Assembly: GCA_017643025.1 (NCBI GenBank)
Contig: JAEPOG010000006.1
Coordinates: forward strand, 434,001-498,000
DNA from: Rhizobiaceae bacterium
GTDB lineage: Bacteria; Pseudomonadota; Alphaproteobacteria; Rhizobiales; Rhizobiaceae
Direction: 5' to 3'
Length of the DNA stretch: 64,000 nt
The notes under the pieces are model-generated. The model saw nothing but the letters and a program-made list of their open reading frames with translations. It was not told the origin of the DNA and made no database searches. Every line of letters begins with the position of its first letter. The first letter of the stretch is position 1. The position numbers and the translations under genes are program-made. Positions 1-9,113 of this stretch are shown piece after piece.

Positions 1-726
<726 letters not shown>

Positions 727-762
727 TCACAGTGCCTTGCATGACGCGATTGCCTGCCGTCC

Positions 763-790
763 ATGATAGGGCTGAACGACAAGCTGTCAA
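763..790 (-). promoter_or_regulatory. Sigma70-type promoter of kdgD
   Basis: On the minus strand a perfect -35 box TTGACA (785-790) and a -10 box TATCAT (763-768) are separated by 16 bases. The -10 lies about 37 bases upstream of the kdgD ATG. The spacing and boxes are read directly; activity is inferred. Confidence 0.6.
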
Positions 791-794
791 TAAG

Positions 795-806
795 TTGTAT
801 GATGAA
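795..806. promoter_or_regulatory. Candidate GntR operator (shared TGTATGATRA element)
   Basis: TTGTATGATGAA lies just upstream of the kdgD -35 box. The core TGTATGAT recurs at 1635-1642, where it overlaps the -10 box of the TRAP operon. The two sites flank the GntR gene, as expected for a local repressor acting on both arms of the locus. Only sequence recurrence supports this. Confidence 0.35.
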
Positions 807-812
807 TTTACT

Positions 813-1547
813 CTAGGCGGAGCTGCCGCGCAGCAGTTCCCGATAGCGGCTGAGGCTGCCGCGCAGGTGGGTGCGCATCGCGTCGCGGGCGCCTTCTTCA
901 TTGCGCGCCGAAATGGCGTCGGCGATCTCGCGGTGTTCCGCCTGGATCTTTTCAAGATAGGGAACACTGGTCTTCTCGTCGTTTCCGGTCTGCAGCGAGG
1001 TGCGCGGTATCACCGAGCGGCCAAGCATCTCGAGGACCTCCCTGAACCGCGGATTGTTGGTTGCGTCCGCAATTGCCAGATGGAAGGCGAAATCGGCATC
1101 GAAGGTAGACAGGCCGGCCTGGATGGCGCGGCTGAATTCGTGCAGACGCTCATAGAGGGTCTCTTCCTGCGCAGGCGACCGACGCTGCGCCGCAAGTGAA
1201 GCAGACTCTAGCTCAATCGCCGTCCGTAATTCCAGCGCCTCGATCATGGACGAGACGCGCTGCGCATCGACTTGCAGGAAACCCGGACCGCTGGCAGCCT
1301 GATTGGAGATCACGAACACGCCAGAGCCCTGGCGGGCCTGGACAAGTCCGTCCGCCCGCAGTTGGGCAATCGCTTCGCGGATGACCGTTCGCGACACCGA
1401 ATACTGCTCGGTAAGCTGCGCCTCCGACGGCAGCTTCTCGCCGATCGAATAGCGACTACCAAGAATGGTGTTGCGCAAATCCGCGAATACCGAGGAGACA
1501 AGCGTCCCTTTGCCGGTGTCAGTCGTGCCGCCTTCTGGTCCCGCCAA
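813..1547 (-). CDS. GntR-family regulator with FCD domain, likely repressor of hexuronate genes
   Basis: This is a FadR-type regulator of about 244 residues. An N-terminal winged helix (roughly residues 15-80) contains GEKLPSEAQLTEQYSVSRTV and the wing RQGSGVFV. A C-terminal all-helical FCD ligand domain (roughly 100-230) shows the DADFAFHLAIADATNNP signature, which includes metal-ligand positions. FCD regulators often bind sugar acids or other small carboxylates. The gene lies between kdgD and the TRAP operon, and both flanking promoters carry TGTATGAT. No ATG fits the frame. TTG at 1547 has a GGAG seven bases upstream, whereas TTG at 1553 has it only one base away, so 1547 is preferred. The effector is unknown; a uronate or aldarate intermediate is the obvious guess. 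Confidence 0.85.
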   Translation of the reverse strand: MAGPEGGTTDTGKGTLVSSVFADLRNTILGSRYSIGEKLPSEAQLTEQYSVSRTVIREAIAQLRADGLVQARQGSGVFVISNQAASGPGFLQVDAQRVSSMIEALELRTAIELESASLAAQRRSPAQEETLYERLHEFSRAIQAGLSTFDADFAFHLAIADATNNPRFREVLEMLGRSVIPRTSLQTGNDEKTSVPYLEKIQAEHREIADAISARNEEGARDAMRTHLRGSLSRYRELLRGSSA

Positions 1548-1614
1548 TTCCAAACTCCATCAAGCCCTGCCGGTATCGGCTCAGGGGAGGGTGCACGATA
1601 GCTTATAAGATATG

Positions 1615-1642
1615 TTGACGCAAATTGGTCAATCTGTATGAT
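1615..1642 (+). promoter_or_regulatory. Sigma70-type promoter of the first TRAP operon, with overlapping operator candidate
   Basis: TTGACG (1615-1620) and TATGAT (1637-1642) are 16 bases apart and match the sigma70 consensus well. The -10 box is embedded in the TGTATGAT element shared with the kdgD upstream region, so a bound repressor would block polymerase directly. The ribosome site GGGAGGAA precedes the ATG at 1678. Confidence 0.55.
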
Positions 1643-1677
1643 AAGTGAGATAGCTTCTGCATCATCAGGGAGGAAAC

Positions 1678-2667
1678 ATGATGAACATGCTGAGCAACAT
1701 CCGCCGGGTGAGCTTGGCCGCGGTAGCGGCGACGGCATTTGCAATGCCGGCACTCGCCGACAACTGGCGCGGCTGGAACATTCACCCCGAAGGCTACCCG
1801 AACACCGTTGCGATGGACCAGTTCGTCGCCGAGGTGAACGAAAAGACTGAAGGGCGAGTGACCGCCGAGGTCTTCCACAGCGGCACGCTGGGCTCGCAGC
1901 CCGACGCGATCGAGCAAACGCGCAACAACGCGCTTCAATTCGCCAATTTCAACATGGGGCCAATGGGTGAGATCGTGCCGGCGACGAACGTTTTGTCGCT
2001 GCCTTTCATCTTCACCGACATCGACCACATGCATAAGGTCATGGATGGCGAGATCGGCCAGCAGTTTTCCGACGCGCTCGCCGCCGAGGGCCTCGTCGCC
2101 CTGTCGTGGTTCGATTCAGGCTCGCGCAGCTTCTACAACACCAAGAAGGCGATCACCCAGCCGGCCGACATGGACGGCATGAAGTTCCGTGTGATGAACA
2201 ACAGCCTCTTCGTTGACATGGTCGACAGCCTCGGCGGCAATGCCACCCCGATGGCCTATTCGGAGGTCTTCCAGGCCCTGAAGACGGGCGTCATCGACGG
2301 CGCGGAAAACAACTATCCGTCCTTCGAGAGCTCAAACCACTACGAGGTGGCGAAGTTCTATTCGATCACCGACCACCTCATCATTCCGGAATGCCTCTGT
2401 GTTTCGACGGAAGCCTGGGAAGCGCTTTCTGATGCAGACAAAGAAGTCGTTCGCCAGGCCGCCATCAACGCAGCTGCTACCCAGCGCGAACTCTGGGCCG
2501 CCCGTGAGCTCGAAAGCCGCGCCAAGGTTGAGGCTTCCGGCGTTACGGTCAACGAGGTGCAGGACAAGGGCGCATTCCAGGCGGCCATGGCGCCTGTTTA
2601 TGAAGGCTTCCTCGCCAACAACCCGGACTTGAAGGGTCTCGTCGAGGCCATTCAGGCGACCAACTGA
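1678..2667 (+). CDS. TRAP transporter substrate-binding protein (DctP family), hexuronate-type
   Basis: A periplasmic solute receptor of 329 residues. A Sec signal peptide spans residues 1-27 with a likely cut after ALA, before DNWRGWNIHPEGY. The mature protein has the DctP fold, with the carboxylate-binding arginine expected at Arg171 in DGMKFRVMNN and a second conserved Arg150 in DSGSRSFY. TRAP receptors hand organic acids to a membrane QM pair driven by a sodium or proton gradient. The gene is first in the operon dctP-dctQ-dctM-udh, so galacturonate or glucuronate is the probable ligand (inference). A perfect hairpin follows the gene and may raise its expression relative to the membrane subunits. 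Confidence 0.9.
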   Translation: MMNMLSNIRRVSLAAVAATAFAMPALADNWRGWNIHPEGYPNTVAMDQFVAEVNEKTEGRVTAEVFHSGTLGSQPDAIEQTRNNALQFANFNMGPMGEIVPATNVLSLPFIFTDIDHMHKVMDGEIGQQFSDALAAEGLVALSWFDSGSRSFYNTKKAITQPADMDGMKFRVMNNSLFVDMVDSLGGNATPMAYSEVFQALKTGVIDGAENNYPSFESSNHYEVAKFYSITDHLIIPECLCVSTEAWEALSDADKEVVRQAAINAAATQRELWAARELESRAKVEASGVTVNEVQDKGAFQAAMAPVYEGFLANNPDLKGLVEAIQATN

Positions 2668-2682
2668 TACCTTCCCAAGCGC

Positions 2683-2713
2683 AATTCGCCCGGGCACATT
2701 GTCCGGGCGAATT
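2683..2713 (+). promoter_or_regulatory. Intercistronic hairpin after dctP
   Basis: AATTCGCCCGG (2683-2693) and its exact reverse complement CCGGGCGAATT (2703-2713) enclose a 9-base loop. There is no long T-run, so it is more likely an mRNA 3'-end stabiliser or attenuator than a full terminator. Such elements are common between a binding-protein gene and its permease genes. Confidence 0.6.
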
Positions 2714-2737
2714 TCATGCCCGCCTGGACATTCCCAC

Positions 2738-3280
2738 ATGACCTCCGACGATATCCGTTCAGCGCGCCCGACCAGTCTGCTCGGACTGGTTTACGCGGTT
2801 GTCGAGTTCGTCGTGTCTCTGTGCATGGCAGTGGCCGGCGCGATGCTCGTTCTCCTGATTGTCACAATGGGCTGGCTCGTATTCGGGCGGTACGTGTTGA
2901 ACGACACGCCAACCTGGGTGGAGCAACTGTCGCTTATGCTGGTGGTCTGGATCTCGTTCCTCGGCGCCGCGGCGGGAATCTGGCGCAAGGGGCATCTCGG
3001 CGTCGATTTCATTCGTGACGCGATGCCCCCGGTCACGCAGCACGTGCTGCGCGCGATTGCCAACCTGATGGTTCTCGGCTTCGCCATCGCCATGGCGTGG
3101 CAGGGCTATTTGCTGGCTGGCAAGACCTGGACGCGGCAAATCCCGATGCTGCAGATCTCGGAAGGCTGGCGGGCCGTACCCATGTCGCTGTGCGGCGCCC
3201 TCGTCTCGATCTTCGTCATCGTCCACCTGCTCGAGCAGGTCAGGGAACTCAAGGGGCTGCCGCCCCGGCCGGTGGAGTGA
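2738..3280 (+). CDS. TRAP transporter small permease (DctQ family)
   Basis: A membrane protein of 180 residues with four hydrophobic segments (about residues 18-45, 55-75, 95-120 and 135-160) and the DctQ signature WVEQLSLMLVVWISFLGAAA followed by RKGHLGVDF. DctQ subunits scaffold the large DctM transport subunit. The ATG at 2738 was chosen because it begins MTSDD just before the first membrane helix; the Shine-Dalgarno is weak. It lies between the binding protein and dctM in a single operon. Confidence 0.87.
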   Translation: MTSDDIRSARPTSLLGLVYAVVEFVVSLCMAVAGAMLVLLIVTMGWLVFGRYVLNDTPTWVEQLSLMLVVWISFLGAAAGIWRKGHLGVDFIRDAMPPVTQHVLRAIANLMVLGFAIAMAWQGYLLAGKTWTRQIPMLQISEGWRAVPMSLCGALVSIFVIVHLLEQVRELKGLPPRPVE

Positions 3281-3283
3281 GAA

Positions 3284-4561
3284 TTGGGCCTTTTCCTGCT
3301 GTTTGGATTGTTTTTCGCCGGCCTGATAGCCGGCGTGCCGGTCGCATTCGCACTGGGTTTCGCGACGGTCGTGGTGTTCCTGTACGAAGGCCTGCCTCTC
3401 TTCGTCGCCTTCCAGCGCATCGTCTCCGGCATCTCCGTGTTTTCGCTTCTGGCGATCCCGTTCTTCATCTTCGCCGGCGAACTGATGCTGCAGGGCGGCA
3501 TTGCCGTCCGGCTTGTGCGTCTTGCCTCAGCCGCCGTGGGAAGCATCAGGGGAGGGTTGGGCGTGGTGAACGTCGCGTCCTCGATGCTCTTCGGCGGCAT
3601 CTCTGGCTCGGCGGTCGCCGACACATCGGCGCTCGGATCAATCCTTATCCCGGTCATGAAAGAGAAGGGGTACGACGCCGACTACGCGGTGAACGTGACG
3701 GTAACGTCGTCAATCGCCGGAGTGGTCATTCCACCGAGCCACAACATGATCCTCTATGCCGTGGCCGCCGGCGGTGTCTCGGTGTCGAGCCTGTTCCTGG
3801 CCGGCATCGTTCCGGGCATCATCATGTGCCTATTTCTCGGCGTCGCCGCCTATCTCGTCGCGGTCAGGCGGGGCTACCCGGCAGAGGCCTTCCCGGGCTG
3901 GTCGTTCCTCGCCCGCAGCTTCGTCTATGCGTTTCCCGGACTTTTCACCGCAGTCATCATCGTCGGCGGCGTGCTGTCCGGCATCATGACCGTGACGGAG
4001 TCGGGCGCATTCGGCGCCATCTATGCGATCGTGGTCACGGCACTGGTCTACCGCGAACTGGACTGGGAGCGGTTCAAGACGGCTGTGCTCACCTCGGTGA
4101 AGACCACATCGCTCGTCATGATCCTCGTCGCCACGGCCATGGCGTTCGCCTATTTGCTCACGCTTTACCGCGTGCCCGACATGCTCGCGAACGGCATCAC
4201 GAGCATCAGCGACAACCCGCTCGTCATATTGCTGCTCATCAACATCGTCCTGCTGGTCCTCGGCATGGTGATGGACATGGCAGCACTGATCCTGATCTGC
4301 ACGCCGATATTCCTGCCTCTGGCGCGCGAGATCGGCATGGATCCGGTCCAGTTCGGCATCATCATCATGATGAACCTGGGGCTTGGCCTGTGTACGCCGC
4401 CGGTCGGCGCATGCCTTTTTGTCGGATGCGTGGTAGGCGGGGTCAGAATTGACCAGGCGGTGCGAACCATCTGGCCATTCTACCTCGCGATCATCGCGGC
4501 GCTGCTGCTCGTCACCTACATTCCGTCCATATCAATGTACCTGCCAAACCTGACGAAATGA
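3284..4561 (+). CDS. TRAP transporter large permease (DctM family)
   Basis: A protein of 425 residues with about 12 hydrophobic segments and typical DctM motifs: IPFFIFAGELM near residue 60, FGGISGSAVADTSALGSILIP near 105, and VVIPPSHNMILYAV near 148. It forms the transport channel of the TRAP system with the preceding dctQ. The only sensible start is TTG at 3284, which is preceded by GGTGGAG seven bases upstream. The stop codon overlaps the ATG of uronate dehydrogenase by four bases, indicating translational coupling. Confidence 0.9.
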   Translation: MGLFLLFGLFFAGLIAGVPVAFALGFATVVVFLYEGLPLFVAFQRIVSGISVFSLLAIPFFIFAGELMLQGGIAVRLVRLASAAVGSIRGGLGVVNVASSMLFGGISGSAVADTSALGSILIPVMKEKGYDADYAVNVTVTSSIAGVVIPPSHNMILYAVAAGGVSVSSLFLAGIVPGIIMCLFLGVAAYLVAVRRGYPAEAFPGWSFLARSFVYAFPGLFTAVIIVGGVLSGIMTVTESGAFGAIYAIVVTALVYRELDWERFKTAVLTSVKTTSLVMILVATAMAFAYLLTLYRVPDMLANGITSISDNPLVILLLINIVLLVLGMVMDMAALILICTPIFLPLAREIGMDPVQFGIIIMMNLGLGLCTPPVGACLFVGCVVGGVRIDQAVRTIWPFYLAIIAALLLVTYIPSISMYLPNLTK

Positions 4562-5358
4562 AACCGCTTAAGAGACTGCTGATTACAGGCGCGGCCGGCC
4601 AGCTGGGCGCCGCGGTGCGTAACCGCTTCGGTCACATCGCCGACAAGGTCAGGCTCTCCGACGTGGCCGATTTCGACGCCGAAAACGCCGAGGCCGAAAC
4701 GGTCAGATGCGATCTCGCTGACTACGACGCGGTGCAGCGGCTGGTTGCCGGCTGTGACGGCGTCGTGCATCTCGGCGGCGTGTCGGTAGAGGACAAGTTT
4801 TCCAAGATTCTCAAGGCGAATATCGAGGGCGTCTACAACCTCTACGAGGCTGCCCGTAAGAACGGCTCGCCGCGCATCCTGTTCGCCAGTTCGAACCATG
4901 TCATCGGATTCCATAGCCCGCTGGACCGCCTCGACAACACTGCCGAAATCAAGCCCGATGGGCTCTACGGTGTCTCGAAGTCGTTCGGCGAAGCGACCGC
5001 CAAGCTTTACCACGCCAAGTTCGGCATCGAGACGGCGATCGTGCGCATCGGATCGTGCTTCCCCGAACCGAAAGACCGCCGGATGCTGTCGACCTGGCTC
5101 AGCCATGACGACTTCGTCTCGCTTGTCGTCAGTGTGTTCCGGGCGCCTCTGCTGGGTTGCCCGGTCATCTATGGCGTCTCGGCCAACGATGCGGCGTGGT
5201 GGGATAATTCCAAGGTGAGCTACCTCGGCTGGCAGCCGCAGGACAATGCGGAGCGGTTTCGGGCGATCGTCGAGGATCAGTCGCCGATGCCTGGCCGGGA
5301 CGACCCCGCCGCCCGCTACCAGGGCGGCAAGTTCACCACCGATCCGATCTTCGAGTAG
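4558..5358 (+). CDS. udh: Uronate dehydrogenase (NAD-dependent)
   Basis: An extended short-chain dehydrogenase of 266 residues that closely resembles the characterised Agrobacterium Udh. It has the Rossmann motif GAAGQLG (residues 11-17), CDLADYDAV near 51-59, Ser111/Ser112 in LFASSNHVIG, and catalytic Tyr137 and Lys141 in LYGVSKSFGE. It also has the Udh-type RIGSCFPEP and MLSTWLSHDDFVSL. Udh oxidises D-galacturonate or D-glucuronate to the aldaro-lactone, the first step of the pathway that KdgD serves later. It overlaps dctM by four bases and is last in the operon. An aldarolactone isomerase and an aldarate dehydratase are not in view and may lie beyond position 1. Confidence 0.9.
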   Translation: MKPLKRLLITGAAGQLGAAVRNRFGHIADKVRLSDVADFDAENAEAETVRCDLADYDAVQRLVAGCDGVVHLGGVSVEDKFSKILKANIEGVYNLYEAARKNGSPRILFASSNHVIGFHSPLDRLDNTAEIKPDGLYGVSKSFGEATAKLYHAKFGIETAIVRIGSCFPEPKDRRMLSTWLSHDDFVSLVVSVFRAPLLGCPVIYGVSANDAAWWDNSKVSYLGWQPQDNAERFRAIVEDQSPMPGRDDPAARYQGGKFTTDPIFE

Positions 5359-5378
5359 GGTAGGGCGCGTCTGCCCGG

Positions 5379-6248
5379 CTAGAATTTGCGGAAGAAGCGC
5401 GTCCTGTCGAACATTTCCTCAAGCGCCTCCATGCGCTCGCGGGTCACCTTCCAGTTGCGCTCCTGAACCTCCGCGATGACAATCTCGGCAATCAGCAGCA
5501 CAGCAATGTTGGAATCCCATGCCGAGGGAGCCGCGATATGGCTCTTGAAGGTGACCTGTGCGTGCTGGGCGATCGGCGACACCCATTGATCCGAGAATAG
5601 GATGATCTGCGCTCCGCGCTCGCTGGCCATCTCTGCCAGCCGTAGCGTGCTGTTTTCGTAGCGGCGGATGTCGAAGATGACGACGATGTCGTCCGGCTTG
5701 AGGTTCAGGATGTAGTGCGGCCAGGCGTTCGAGTTCGACGCGATGTGCACCACGTCGTCGCGGATGACCTGCATGTGCAGGAAAAAGTAATCGGCGAGCG
5801 TCCGGGTGATGCGCCCGCCGACCACGAAGACGCGCCGTTTCCGGTCGCTCAGCAGCGAACAGGCAGCGTCGAAATCAGCCGGATCGATGGCCGACATGGA
5901 CTGCCCGATATTGTCGATCACCGCCTTTGTGAAACGGTTGAGGATGTGCGCATCGGGAGCGTCATCGACCCAGGTTGCGCGCTTGGTCAGCGGGCTGGAA
6001 ATCTTCTCATCGAGTTCCGCCCGCAAGGCTCGCTGAAATTCGGGAAAGCCGGAAAAGCCGAGTTTCTGGACGAGCCGCGCGACGGTCGGGGTCGATACCT
6101 GCGCCGCCTCTGCCAGCGAGGTGATCGTTCCCATCGCGGAGACGGGGTAGTTCTGGAGGATGACGCCGCTGAGCTGCCGTTCCGACCTGGTCAGGTCATC
6201 GGTGCTAGCACGCAGTTTTTCCGCAACAGTCGATGCGTTCACCCGCAT
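5379..6248 (-). CDS. MurR/RpiR-family transcriptional regulator
   Basis: A protein of 289 residues with an N-terminal HTH_6 domain (roughly 1-77, including ITSLAEAAQVSTPTVARLVQ) and a C-terminal SIS domain (about 130-260) with RRVFVVGGRITRTLADYF and DDIVVIFDIRRYENSTL. RpiR regulators usually sense sugar phosphates or related small molecules through the SIS fold. The gene is divergent from the second TRAP / glutamine-synthetase-like operon and probably controls it. A palindrome at 6331-6340 in the shared intergenic region is a candidate operator. The ATG at 6248 is preceded by GGGAG. It converges with udh; no clear terminator lies in the 20-base gap. Confidence 0.87.
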   Translation of the reverse strand: MRVNASTVAEKLRASTDDLTRSERQLSGVILQNYPVSAMGTITSLAEAAQVSTPTVARLVQKLGFSGFPEFQRALRAELDEKISSPLTKRATWVDDAPDAHILNRFTKAVIDNIGQSMSAIDPADFDAACSLLSDRKRRVFVVGGRITRTLADYFFLHMQVIRDDVVHIASNSNAWPHYILNLKPDDIVVIFDIRRYENSTLRLAEMASERGAQIILFSDQWVSPIAQHAQVTFKSHIAAPSAWDSNIAVLLIAEIVIAEVQERNWKVTRERMEALEEMFDRTRFFRKF

Positions 6249-6330
6249 TCACTCCCTCAGACGGGCAGCAACCTACTGCGGCGTCCCAGCGCGTGTCAAA
6301 ATTTGCACAATGCATCCAGCTCTGAAAAAT

Positions 6331-6340
6331 TTCGTACGAA
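6331..6340. promoter_or_regulatory. Palindrome TTCGTACGAA, candidate RpiR operator
   Basis: A perfect 10-base palindrome lies midway between the divergent RpiR gene (start 6248) and the amidohydrolase (start 6399), directly after an AAAAATTT tract. Its position and symmetry fit an operator; nothing else supports it. Confidence 0.35.
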
Positions 6341-6398
6341 GTTGATTGACTCGCCGAGGCGACCTGAAGAACATTGGTGGACTTCGGGGAGACATGAA

Positions 6399-7175
6399 GT
6401 GCAGCTGCCGGCTGAAAAATTCGTCGTCGACGAGGTAGTCGGTACTGCCAACCCGGGCGGCTCTCACCCGATCTTCCTGGTCTGCGAACATGCCAGCGCG
6501 CGCATCCCGCCGGAGTTTCGCAATCTCGGCCTGACCGGAGATGCGCTGACGAGCCATATCGCATGGGACCCGGGAGCGCTCGACACCGCCCTGGCGATGT
6601 CGGACATGCTCGGCGCGCCGCTTGTCTACAGCACCGTTTCCCGCCTCATCTACGACTGCAACCGTCCGCCGGAATCGAGCGCCGCCATGCCGGCGCGCAG
6701 CGAGGTCTATCAGGTGCCCGGCAACATCGATCTGGCGGCCGCCGACAAGCGGAAGCGCGTGGAGACCTACTACAGGCCGTTCGAGCGAAGCATCGAGGCG
6801 ATGCTCGATGCCCGCGGCGCCAATTCGGTGCTGGTGACGGTTCACAGCTTCACGCCGGTATTCAACGGCACGAAGAGGGACGTCGAGATCGGCATCCTGC
6901 ACGACGAAGACGCGCGGCTGGCCGATGCTCTGCTTCACGTGGCCGACGGCTACGACATCCGTCGCAACGAACCTTACGGCCCTGCTGACGGCGTGACGCA
7001 CACATTGCGCAGGCACGCGCAGGCGCGCAATCTGCTCAATGTGATGATCGAGATACGCAACGATCTCCTGGTGACGCCCGATCAGTGTCAGGCGATGGCG
7101 GCGCATCTCGCGCGATGGTTGGAAGAAGCACTTGCCAATGTCCGCCAGCCGCAAGCCCGGGAGGCCGCGTCGTGA
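6399..7175 (+). CDS. N-formylglutamate amidohydrolase-family hydrolase
   Basis: A protein of 258 residues with the PF05013 signatures FLVCEHASARIP (near residue 25), the central SRLIYDCNRPP, VTVHSFTPVFNG and the C-terminal MIEIRNDLL. The family consists of zinc-dependent amidohydrolases that release glutamate from N-formylglutamate. The gene starts an operon that also encodes a glutamine-synthetase-like ligase, which raises the possibility that the enzyme cleaves a gamma-glutamyl amide instead (inference). GTG at 6399 is chosen because GGGGAG lies seven bases upstream; a nearby ATG at 6394 is out of frame and soon hits a stop. The stop overlaps the next start by four bases. Confidence 0.82.
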   Translation: MQLPAEKFVVDEVVGTANPGGSHPIFLVCEHASARIPPEFRNLGLTGDALTSHIAWDPGALDTALAMSDMLGAPLVYSTVSRLIYDCNRPPESSAAMPARSEVYQVPGNIDLAAADKRKRVETYYRPFERSIEAMLDARGANSVLVTVHSFTPVFNGTKRDVEIGILHDEDARLADALLHVADGYDIRRNEPYGPADGVTHTLRRHAQARNLLNVMIEIRNDLLVTPDQCQAMAAHLARWLEEALANVRQPQAREAAS

Positions 7176-7738
7176 ACGCTCTGCGCAGCTTCGTGGCGGT
7201 GGTGGACGCGATCAACCGGCGGGTCGGCCGCGTCATCATGTATGGCATCTTCGTCATGATGGCGGTGCTGCTGTGGTCGACGATCAGCAAGTTCGGCGAT
7301 CAGCCTTCGCTGTGGACTCTGGAAGTCGCGCAATTCGCGATGATCGCCTACTTTTTCCTCGGCGGCCCCTACGCGGTCCAGACCGGCTCGCATGTGCGCA
7401 TGGATCTCTTCTACGAGAAGTGGTCGCTGAAGCGGAAATCGGCGGTCGACGCCATCACCGTTCTCTGCCTGATGGTCTACCTCGTGGTGATGCTGTGGGG
7501 CGGCATCAGTTCGACGGCCTATTCGCTCGGCTATTTCGGCTCCGACCCGTTCGCGTTTTTCGCCGGCCTCATCACCGGCTCCGAGAATATCGGTACGCTG
7601 GAGCGCAGCCGCACGATCTGGCACCCTTATCTCTGGCCAATCAAGACGATCATGTGTCTCGGCCTGCTGCTGATGCTGATGCAGGCGCTGTCCGAACTCG
7701 CGAAGGACATCATGCACCTGCGCGGCGAAGAGGCGTGA
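7172..7738 (+). CDS. TRAP transporter small permease (DctQ family), second system
   Basis: A membrane protein of 188 residues with four hydrophobic segments. The family-typical LEVAQFAMIAYFFLGGPYAV is followed by GSHVRMDLFYEKWS. It starts at GTG 7172, which overlaps the stop of the amidohydrolase gene and has GGGAGG seven bases upstream. It is longer between helices 3 and 4 than the first system's DctQ, as in the class that pairs with Tat-exported receptors. Confidence 0.85.
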   Translation: MNALRSFVAVVDAINRRVGRVIMYGIFVMMAVLLWSTISKFGDQPSLWTLEVAQFAMIAYFFLGGPYAVQTGSHVRMDLFYEKWSLKRKSAVDAITVLCLMVYLVVMLWGGISSTAYSLGYFGSDPFAFFAGLITGSENIGTLERSRTIWHPYLWPIKTIMCLGLLLMLMQALSELAKDIMHLRGEEA

Positions 7739-7740
7739 TC

Positions 7741-9066
7741 ATGTCCTATGAGATGATCGCCCTTCTGATGTTCGTGTCGATGATGCTGCTCCTGTTCACG
7801 GGACAGCGCGTCTTCGGCGCCATCGGCTTTGTCGCTGTCATCGCCGCTCTGGCGCTGTGGGGTGACCGCGGCGGCTTCGACATCGCGTTCTCGCAGTCGA
7901 TCAAGCTGATGCGCTGGTATCCGCTGCTCACGGTGCCGATGTTCGTCTTCATGGGCTACGTGTTGTCGGAGAGCCGTATCGCCGACGACCTCTACCGCAT
8001 GTTCCATGTCTGGATGGGCGGCCTGCGCGGCGGCCTTGCCATCGGCACGATCGGCCTGATGGTGCTGATTTCGGCCATGAATGGCCTGTCCGTCGCAGGC
8101 ATGGCCATCGGCGCCACGATCGCGCTGCCGGAATTGCTGCGGCGCGGCTACGACAAGCGCATGGTGACGGGTGTCATCCAGGCCGGCAGCTCGCTCGGCA
8201 TACTGGTGCCGCCATCGGTCGTGCTGGTGCTCTACGCGATGATCGCGCGTCAGCCCGTCGGCCAGCTTTGGCTGGCAGGCATCATTCCAGGTCTGATGAT
8301 GGCCGGCATGTTCATTCTCTACATCGCCATCCGCTGCCGGCTGAACCCGGAACTCGGCCCCGTGCTCCCGAAGGCGGAGCGCGATCTGCCGCCGCGCGAG
8401 AAATACCGCCTGCTTCTCGCCGGTTTACTGCCGCTGGCGATCTTCTTCGCCATGATGATCCCCTTCGTGAACGGCTGGACCTCGCTGGTCGAAAGCTCGG
8501 CCATTGGCGCCATCACCGCCTTCATGGCCGCCGTTCTGCGCAGGCGCATGACCTGGCAGGTCTTCGAGACCTCGGTGCGCAACACGCTCGGCATCACCTG
8601 CATGTTCATGTGGATCATCCTGGCCGCACTCGCCTTCGGCGCGGTCTTTGACGGGCTGGGCGCGGTGAAGGCGATCGAGAGCCTGTTCACCGAACGGCTC
8701 GGCCTGTCGCCCTGGATGATCCTCATCCTCATGCAGCTCAGCTTCATTCTGATGGGAACGTTCCTCGACGATACCGCCATGCTGGTCATCGTCGCGCCGC
8801 TCTACATTCCGCTCGTCGGCGCGCTGGAATTCGATCTCATCTGGTATGGCGTGCTCTACACGATCACCACTCAGATCGCGTATATGACGCCGCCCTTCGG
8901 CTACAATCTGTTCCTGATGCGCGCGATGTCTCCGCCAGAGATCGCGCTCAACGACATCTACAGATCCATCATTCCGTTCGTCGCCGTCATGCTGCTGGCG
9001 CTGACGATCATCATGGTTTTTCCGCAGATAGCCCTTTGGCTTCCAGAATATGTCTACGGAAAATGA
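7741..9066 (+). CDS. TRAP transporter large permease (DctM family), second system
   Basis: A protein of 441 residues with about 12 hydrophobic segments. It carries LLTVPMFVFMGYVL near residue 60, SAMNGLSVAGMAIGATIALP near 115-134, GSSLGILVPPSVVLVLYAM near 145-163, and a C-terminal FLDDTAMLVIVAPLYIP. The start ATG lies two bases after the dctQ stop. With the dctQ and dctP genes around it, it forms a complete tripartite carrier; the operon order Q-M-P differs from the P-Q-M order of the first system. Confidence 0.9.
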   Translation: MSYEMIALLMFVSMMLLLFTGQRVFGAIGFVAVIAALALWGDRGGFDIAFSQSIKLMRWYPLLTVPMFVFMGYVLSESRIADDLYRMFHVWMGGLRGGLAIGTIGLMVLISAMNGLSVAGMAIGATIALPELLRRGYDKRMVTGVIQAGSSLGILVPPSVVLVLYAMIARQPVGQLWLAGIIPGLMMAGMFILYIAIRCRLNPELGPVLPKAERDLPPREKYRLLLAGLLPLAIFFAMMIPFVNGWTSLVESSAIGAITAFMAAVLRRRMTWQVFETSVRNTLGITCMFMWIILAALAFGAVFDGLGAVKAIESLFTERLGLSPWMILILMQLSFILMGTFLDDTAMLVIVAPLYIPLVGALEFDLIWYGVLYTITTQIAYMTPPFGYNLFLMRAMSPPEIALNDIYRSIIPFVAVMLLALTIIMVFPQIALWLPEYVYGK

Positions 9067-9113
9067 GCGACGCCAAGAAGCGCAACATGCTCAACCGAAA
9101 GAGGAGAACACCG

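Noticed and set aside
3097..4452. Open plus-strand frame of 451 codons overlapping dctQ and dctM
   Set aside because: The composition is Arg/His-rich and it matches no family. The overlapping DctQ and DctM frames have clear motifs.
5715..6398. N-terminal extension of the amidohydrolase
   Set aside because: It would be antisense to the RpiR gene and cross the divergent promoter region. GTG 6399 has a well-placed ribosome site and gives normal family length.
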